Part shown: positions 60,903 to 64,000 of the stretch, piece by piece
How positions within the stretch are numbered: the first letter of the stretch is position 1
How the letters are laid out: each line of letters opens with the position of its first letter
Assembly: GCF_031844705.1 (NCBI RefSeq)
Contig: NZ_CP134609.1
Coordinates: 3,534,001 to 3,598,000 of the forward strand
Direction of reading: 5' to 3'
Origin: Streptomyces sp. ITFR-16
Lineage (GTDB): Bacteria > Actinomycetota > Actinomycetes > Streptomycetales > Streptomycetaceae
Length of the DNA: 64,000 nt
Position numbers and translations under genes: made by a program
The notes under the pieces: model-generated
Seen by the model: only the letters and a program-made list of their open reading frames with translations
Database searches by the model: none
What the model was told of the DNA's origin: nothing

Positions 60903-61316
60903 GTGACCCACACCGCGCGCCGTATCGGCCGAACTCTCGCTCTCGTACTGCCTGTCGTCATGGTCCTGTCCGGGACCCTCGCGGTCACCGCCGTGCCGTG
61001 GGCAGCCAGCAACTCCGACTCGACGATGCTCACCGCGTCGGCCCAGACCGTCTCCAAGCGCGCCAAGGCGCGCTCCCCGCAGGACATCCTGCGCGACCGG
61101 CTCCTTCAGGAGCTCCAGGAGAAGGACCCGGGCGTCGCGCTGACGGATCTCCAGCGTGCCGTCGAGGGACGCCCGTCGCTCGCCCGGCACTGCATGTCGA
61201 TCGCCAAGGCGCTCGGCAAGGCCGCCGTCGAGCAGTACGGCCCGACGCGGGCCCACCGCTTCTCGCGCCCCGTCTGCGACACGTCGTTCGCCTCGGGTGT
61301 CGCACAGTTCAGCTGA
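60903..61316 (+). CDS. Small secreted hypothetical protein
   Basis: This 137-residue protein has a signal peptide (RRIGRTLALVLPVVMVLSGTLAVTA) and a mature part of about 95 residues with two cysteines (HCMSIAKALG; PVCDTSFASG) that could form a disulfide. No domain is recognised. The GTG start at 60903 gives the normal signal-peptide length. It lies between msiK and the nucleotidyltransferase gene on the same strand. Function is unknown. Confidence 0.75.
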   Translation: MTHTARRIGRTLALVLPVVMVLSGTLAVTAVPWAASNSDSTMLTASAQTVSKRAKARSPQDILRDRLLQELQEKDPGVALTDLQRAVEGRPSLARHCMSIAKALGKAAVEQYGPTRAHRFSRPVCDTSFASGVAQFS

Positions 61317-61351
61317 CCGATGCCGGCCGGGCACCGCATATCGTGCCTGGC

Positions 61352-62062
61352 ATGCATACGTTTCCGACGCAGGCCGTGATCCTGGCGGGTGGCCAGGGGT
61401 CACGGCTGCGCCCGTACACCGATGACCGCCCCAAGCCGATGGTCGAGATCCCGGGTACCGGGACGCCGATCATCGGCCATCAGCTTTCCTGGCTGGCGGC
61501 CGAGGGCGTGACCGACGCCGTCGTGTCGTGCGGGCATCTCGCCGAGGTGCTCCAGGAGTGGCTGGCCGAGGCGGTGCTGCCGCTGCGGGTGACGACGGTG
61601 GTGGAGTCCGAACCCCTGGGACGCGGCGGCGGACTGAAGTACGCAGCGGCCCGGCTGCCGGATCCGGAGCAGCCCTGGTACGCGACCAACGGCGACATCT
61701 GGACCCGTTTCTCCCTGCGCGAGATGGCGGCCTTCCACGCGGAGCGTGACGCGACCGCGACGCTGGCACTGGCCCGTCCGCGCATCCCCTGGGGCGCCGT
61801 GGAGACGGACGCCTTCGGGCACATCACCGACTTCATCGAGTCGCCCCCCTCCCCCTATCTGATCAATGCCGGGGTGTACGTGTTCTCGCCCGCCTTCACG
61901 GCGATGCTGCCGGACCGGGGCGACCACGAGCGCACCACGTTCCCCCGGCTGGCCCGCGAACGCAGGCTGGCCGGCTACCCGTTGCCGCACGGAGCGTACT
62001 GGCGGGCCATCGACACCGCGAAGGACCTGACGGAGGCGGCTAAGGAGCTGGACGGGCAGTAG
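61352..62062 (+). CDS. NDP-sugar pyrophosphorylase-like nucleotidyltransferase
   Basis: This 236-residue protein is of the sugar-1-phosphate nucleotidyltransferase fold. The N-terminal signature ILAGGQGSRLRPYTDDRPKPMVEIPG is complete (GG-x-G-x-RL-x-P...PKP), with LGRGGGLKYAA and YATNGDIWTRF (metal Asp). The protein is short with no hexapeptide-repeat domain. The sugar and base are not predictable. A donor for OtsA or GpgS, which lie in the same window, is possible but unproven. The ATG at 61352 sits in GGCATGCATACG with no strong Shine-Dalgarno. Confidence 0.88.
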   Translation: MHTFPTQAVILAGGQGSRLRPYTDDRPKPMVEIPGTGTPIIGHQLSWLAAEGVTDAVVSCGHLAEVLQEWLAEAVLPLRVTTVVESEPLGRGGGLKYAAARLPDPEQPWYATNGDIWTRFSLREMAAFHAERDATATLALARPRIPWGAVETDAFGHITDFIESPPSPYLINAGVYVFSPAFTAMLPDRGDHERTTFPRLARERRLAGYPLPHGAYWRAIDTAKDLTEAAKELDGQ

Positions 62063-62078
62063 AGCGCCCGGACCGACG

Positions 62079-62130
62079 CAGGCGAGGGGCGGGCCCCGGA
62101 GAACTGTCTCCGGGGCCCGCCCCTCGCCTG
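62079..62130. terminator. 24-bp bidirectional terminator hairpin
   Basis: A perfect 24-bp stem (62079-62102 with 62107-62130, loop ACTG) lies between the convergent nucleotidyltransferase and DoxX genes. Confidence 0.85.
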
Positions 62131-62138
62131 TGACGCGG

Positions 62139-63779
62139 TCAGCCGAGGAGGCCGCCGATGGGGTTGCGGCCGCCGCCGCTTCCGTCGCCGCTGCCGCCGG
62201 TGGATCCCGCGTCGGGCTCCGAACCGCCGGTGGAGGAGCCGCCGCCGTCGCCCGAGGGGCCGGAGGAGCTGGGGCCCGAGCTGGTGGTGCTCGGGGGCTG
62301 CTGCGGGGTGGTCTGCTGCGGAGGCTGCTGACCGGTGCCCTGGGTCTGGCTGGGCTGTCCCGTACCGGCCGCCTGGCCCGACTCGCGGACGGTGTCCGAG
62401 GACGGCGTGGAGGCCTCGGCGGACGGGGTACGGGGGGCGGTGCTGCGGGACGGGGACGGCTGCCGGCCCGCCGGGCTGCTGCTGGAGGACGACTTGCCGC
62501 CGCGGGACTCGCCGGGGAGCGGGGAGCCGGGGAGCTGGTTGGTCGGGATGCCGTTCGGGCCGGGGACGGTGACGACCTCGGATGAGCGGACGGCGCCACC
62601 GAGCATCGAGCCGATGAGCAGCGTGAGGCCGACGACGACGCTCGCGACGACGGCACCGCGCCGCAGCACGCGCCGGCGCAGCTCCCAGATCTCGGAGCGG
62701 GGCCCGAGCTTGCGCCAGGCCTCACCGGCGAGGCGCCCGTCGACGGAGTAGACGGGCGCACCCGCGATGATCAGCGGGCTCCAGGCGGCGAGGTAGATGA
62801 TGTCGGGCGCGTCGTAGACGGCGACGGTCCGCCAGCTGACGGTCACCAGGAGCGCGGCGGACAGCAGCGCGCCGACGGAGGCGGCGACGCGCTGCCAGAG
62901 CCCGAGGACGGTGAGGACGCCGACGACGACCTGGAGGAAGGCGATCGTGAGCCCGGCGCCGACGGGGTGGGAGAGCGCGAAGTCGCGCAGCGGCTCGGCG
63001 AGGCCCCAGGGGTGCAGCGAGGTCAGCCACTTGACCATGGAGCCGCGGTCGCCGCCGTCGAAGTAGACGGGGTCGCAGAGCTTGCCCATTCCGGCGTAGA
63101 TGGAGATGAAGCCGAGGAAGACCCGCATCGGGAGCAGGACGACCCCGAGGTTCATCCGGCGGCCGGGGTAGTACGCGTGCCGGACGCTGTCGGCGCCCTG
63201 GCGGCGTCCCCTGGTCTCGGTGATGTCCTCGGCGTCGTCGTCGAAGGCGTCGTCGCGGTCGTCACCGCCGTCGGTGCCGTACGGCCCGGTCTCGACGGGG
63301 TCGTACGCGCCGACGGCCCGGCGCATGGGCGGCAGCAGGGGGCCGCCGGGGCGGGGCCCGCCGATGACGGGGTTGGGCTGCGTCTCCTCCAGGCGGTCGA
63401 TGACCTGGGTGCCGGCCCCGCGTCCGTCGAACTCGTAGGACGCGTGGGGCTCGTACGGGTCGTAGGCGGCGTCGGGGCGGCCCGCCGTGGAGTTCCGTAC
63501 GGCCTGGAGGAGCCCGGTGGCGCCCGGGTCGCCGGGGGCGGACCTGCCGCTCCACACGACGGGGGCGCGGCGGCCGCGTCCTGCTCCGGTGCCGCTCATG
63601 GCGGGGATCCTGGGCGCACCGGCGGGGGCCACACCGCGCAGCCGTGCGCGCTGGCCGGGGGCGAGCTGCACCCGGAAGCTGGCGTGGTTGACGATGACCT
63701 GCGCAGGGTCGCAGTCCACCTTGGTCATGCTCAGGGCGGGTTGTTCGTCGAACCGAGGCGTTCTGGTGTCCACACTCAT
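62139..63779 (-). CDS. DoxX-family membrane protein with low-complexity C-terminus
   Basis: This 546-residue protein has a disordered N-terminal half (Pro/Gly/Asp-rich to about residue 205), a DoxX core of about four helices (FLGFISIYAGMGKLCDPVYF, TIAFLQVVVGVLTVLGLW, YLAAWSPLIIAGAPVYSVDG), a further helix (VVASVVVGLTLLIGSML) and a Ser/Gly/Pro/Gln-rich extracellular tail. The DoxX/TQO-type membrane fold is related to thiosulfate:quinone oxidoreductase subunits, but many are unassigned. ATG 63779 gives MSVDTRTPRFDEQPALSM. A second start at codon 61 is possible. The domain is certain; the role is not. Confidence 0.85.
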   Translation of the reverse strand: MSVDTRTPRFDEQPALSMTKVDCDPAQVIVNHASFRVQLAPGQRARLRGVAPAGAPRIPAMSGTGAGRGRRAPVVWSGRSAPGDPGATGLLQAVRNSTAGRPDAAYDPYEPHASYEFDGRGAGTQVIDRLEETQPNPVIGGPRPGGPLLPPMRRAVGAYDPVETGPYGTDGGDDRDDAFDDDAEDITETRGRRQGADSVRHAYYPGRRMNLGVVLLPMRVFLGFISIYAGMGKLCDPVYFDGGDRGSMVKWLTSLHPWGLAEPLRDFALSHPVGAGLTIAFLQVVVGVLTVLGLWQRVAASVGALLSAALLVTVSWRTVAVYDAPDIIYLAAWSPLIIAGAPVYSVDGRLAGEAWRKLGPRSEIWELRRRVLRRGAVVASVVVGLTLLIGSMLGGAVRSSEVVTVPGPNGIPTNQLPGSPLPGESRGGKSSSSSSPAGRQPSPSRSTAPRTPSAEASTPSSDTVRESGQAAGTGQPSQTQGTGQQPPQQTTPQQPPSTTSSGPSSSGPSGDGGGSSTGGSEPDAGSTGGSGDGSGGGRNPIGGLLG

Positions 63780-63945
63780 CTAACCGAGTGATGTGTGTTT
63801 AGGACACTGCCTTGACGGTGCCGAAGTGTCCGAGGCCCGTCAACAGGGAGTGGCGGGGCGCGCCGGGGCGTGCGCACGTGCGGACGCGCCCCCGGCGGAC
63901 TCCCCCGGGCCCCGGTCGGCCGCCGCCCGTGCGGGTGGTCCCGCG

Positions 63946-63969
63946 GGGACGGGCCGAACGGCCCGTCCC
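63946..63969 (-). terminator. Probable terminator of a gene entering from the right edge
   Basis: A 10-bp perfect stem (GGGACGGGCC at 63946-63955 with GGCCCGTCCC at 63960-63969, loop GAAC) begins nine bases beyond a possible minus-strand stop at 63979. Confidence 0.5.
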
Positions 63970-63978
63970 GGCCGCTGA

Positions 63979-64000
63979 TCAGGCGCGGCGGCGCGCGACC
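63979..64000 (-). CDS. Possible 3' end of a gene cut by the window edge
   Basis: Reading the minus strand gives VARRRA and then TGA at 63979-63981. Only six codons are inside the window. The terminator-like stem just beyond supports a real gene end, but the product cannot be identified. Confidence 0.3.

Overview
The window is high-GC chromosomal DNA from a Streptomyces species or a very close relative. The signs are strong third-position G/C bias, many GTG starts, and a gene order I recognise from the S. coelicolor core chromosome: groEL2-cspA-moaD-thrC, then gpgS/otsA/otsB, a SIS-nagK-nagA cluster, cdgB, terD, hbpS/senS/senR, a SoxR-boxed quinone oxidoreductase, tRNA-Thr and msiK. The synteny is from memory and was not computed.

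Layout. 1-6.2 kb: the 3' end of a copper-type P-ATPase, a tandem pair of DUF6461-like genes, a LacI-family remnant, an HD-domain protein, a Cmx/CmlR-type MFS exporter and a DUF4031 gene pair. 6.2-9.8 kb: a murR-murQ-murP cluster for N-acetylmuramic acid uptake and cleavage. 9.8-21.7 kb: an accessory stretch with an inositol-monophosphatase relative, two small coupled proteins, a stand-alone maltokinase N-cap protein, a GH87-like secreted beta-helix enzyme, a large LAHTG sortase-anchored protein with a nuclease-like motif set, a CocE hydrolase/TetR pair sharing a perfect palindrome, and an acetylhydrolase remnant. 21.7-26 kb: groEL2 with an extended CIRCE operator, cspA, a ThiS/MoaD carrier and thrC. 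26-29.5 kb: GpgS, OtsA and OtsB (compatible solutes and trehalose). 29.5-36.6 kb: amino-sugar uptake and catabolism under apparent DasR control. 36.6-43.4 kb: CBM35 membrane protein, diguanylate cyclase CdgB, flavin reductase, ArfB, TerD and a secreted M4 protease. 43.4-49.4 kb: M1 peptidase lipoprotein, beta-propeller lipoprotein, ankyrin protein and HbpS on one strand, divergent from the SenS/SenR two-component system. 49.4-59.3 kb: assorted oxidoreductases, acetyltransferase, APH-like kinase and rhomboid-like protein, with a decayed amidase/aromatic-lyase pair. 59.3-64 kb: tRNA-Thr, msiK with a near-perfect dre site, a small secreted protein, an NDP-sugar pyrophosphorylase-like protein and a DoxX-family protein.

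How the genes fit together. Three themes recur. The first is amino-sugar and cell-wall recycling: MurRQP, an orphan sugar-binding lipoprotein, SIS/NagK/NagA with a PfkB kinase and class II aldolase, and the shared ATPase MsiK. Four dre-like sites for DasR tie most of these together. The second is redox and stress sensing: HbpS-SenS-SenR, a SoxR-type promoter, GroEL2/CIRCE and CspA. The third is local gene decay: remnants of a LacI regulator, an acetylhydrolase, an amidase and an N-terminally truncated MIO-type lyase.

I found no CRISPR array, insertion sequence, integrase, phage module or biosynthetic gene cluster. The least explained gene is the LAHTG-anchored protein at 14.4-16.7 kb.
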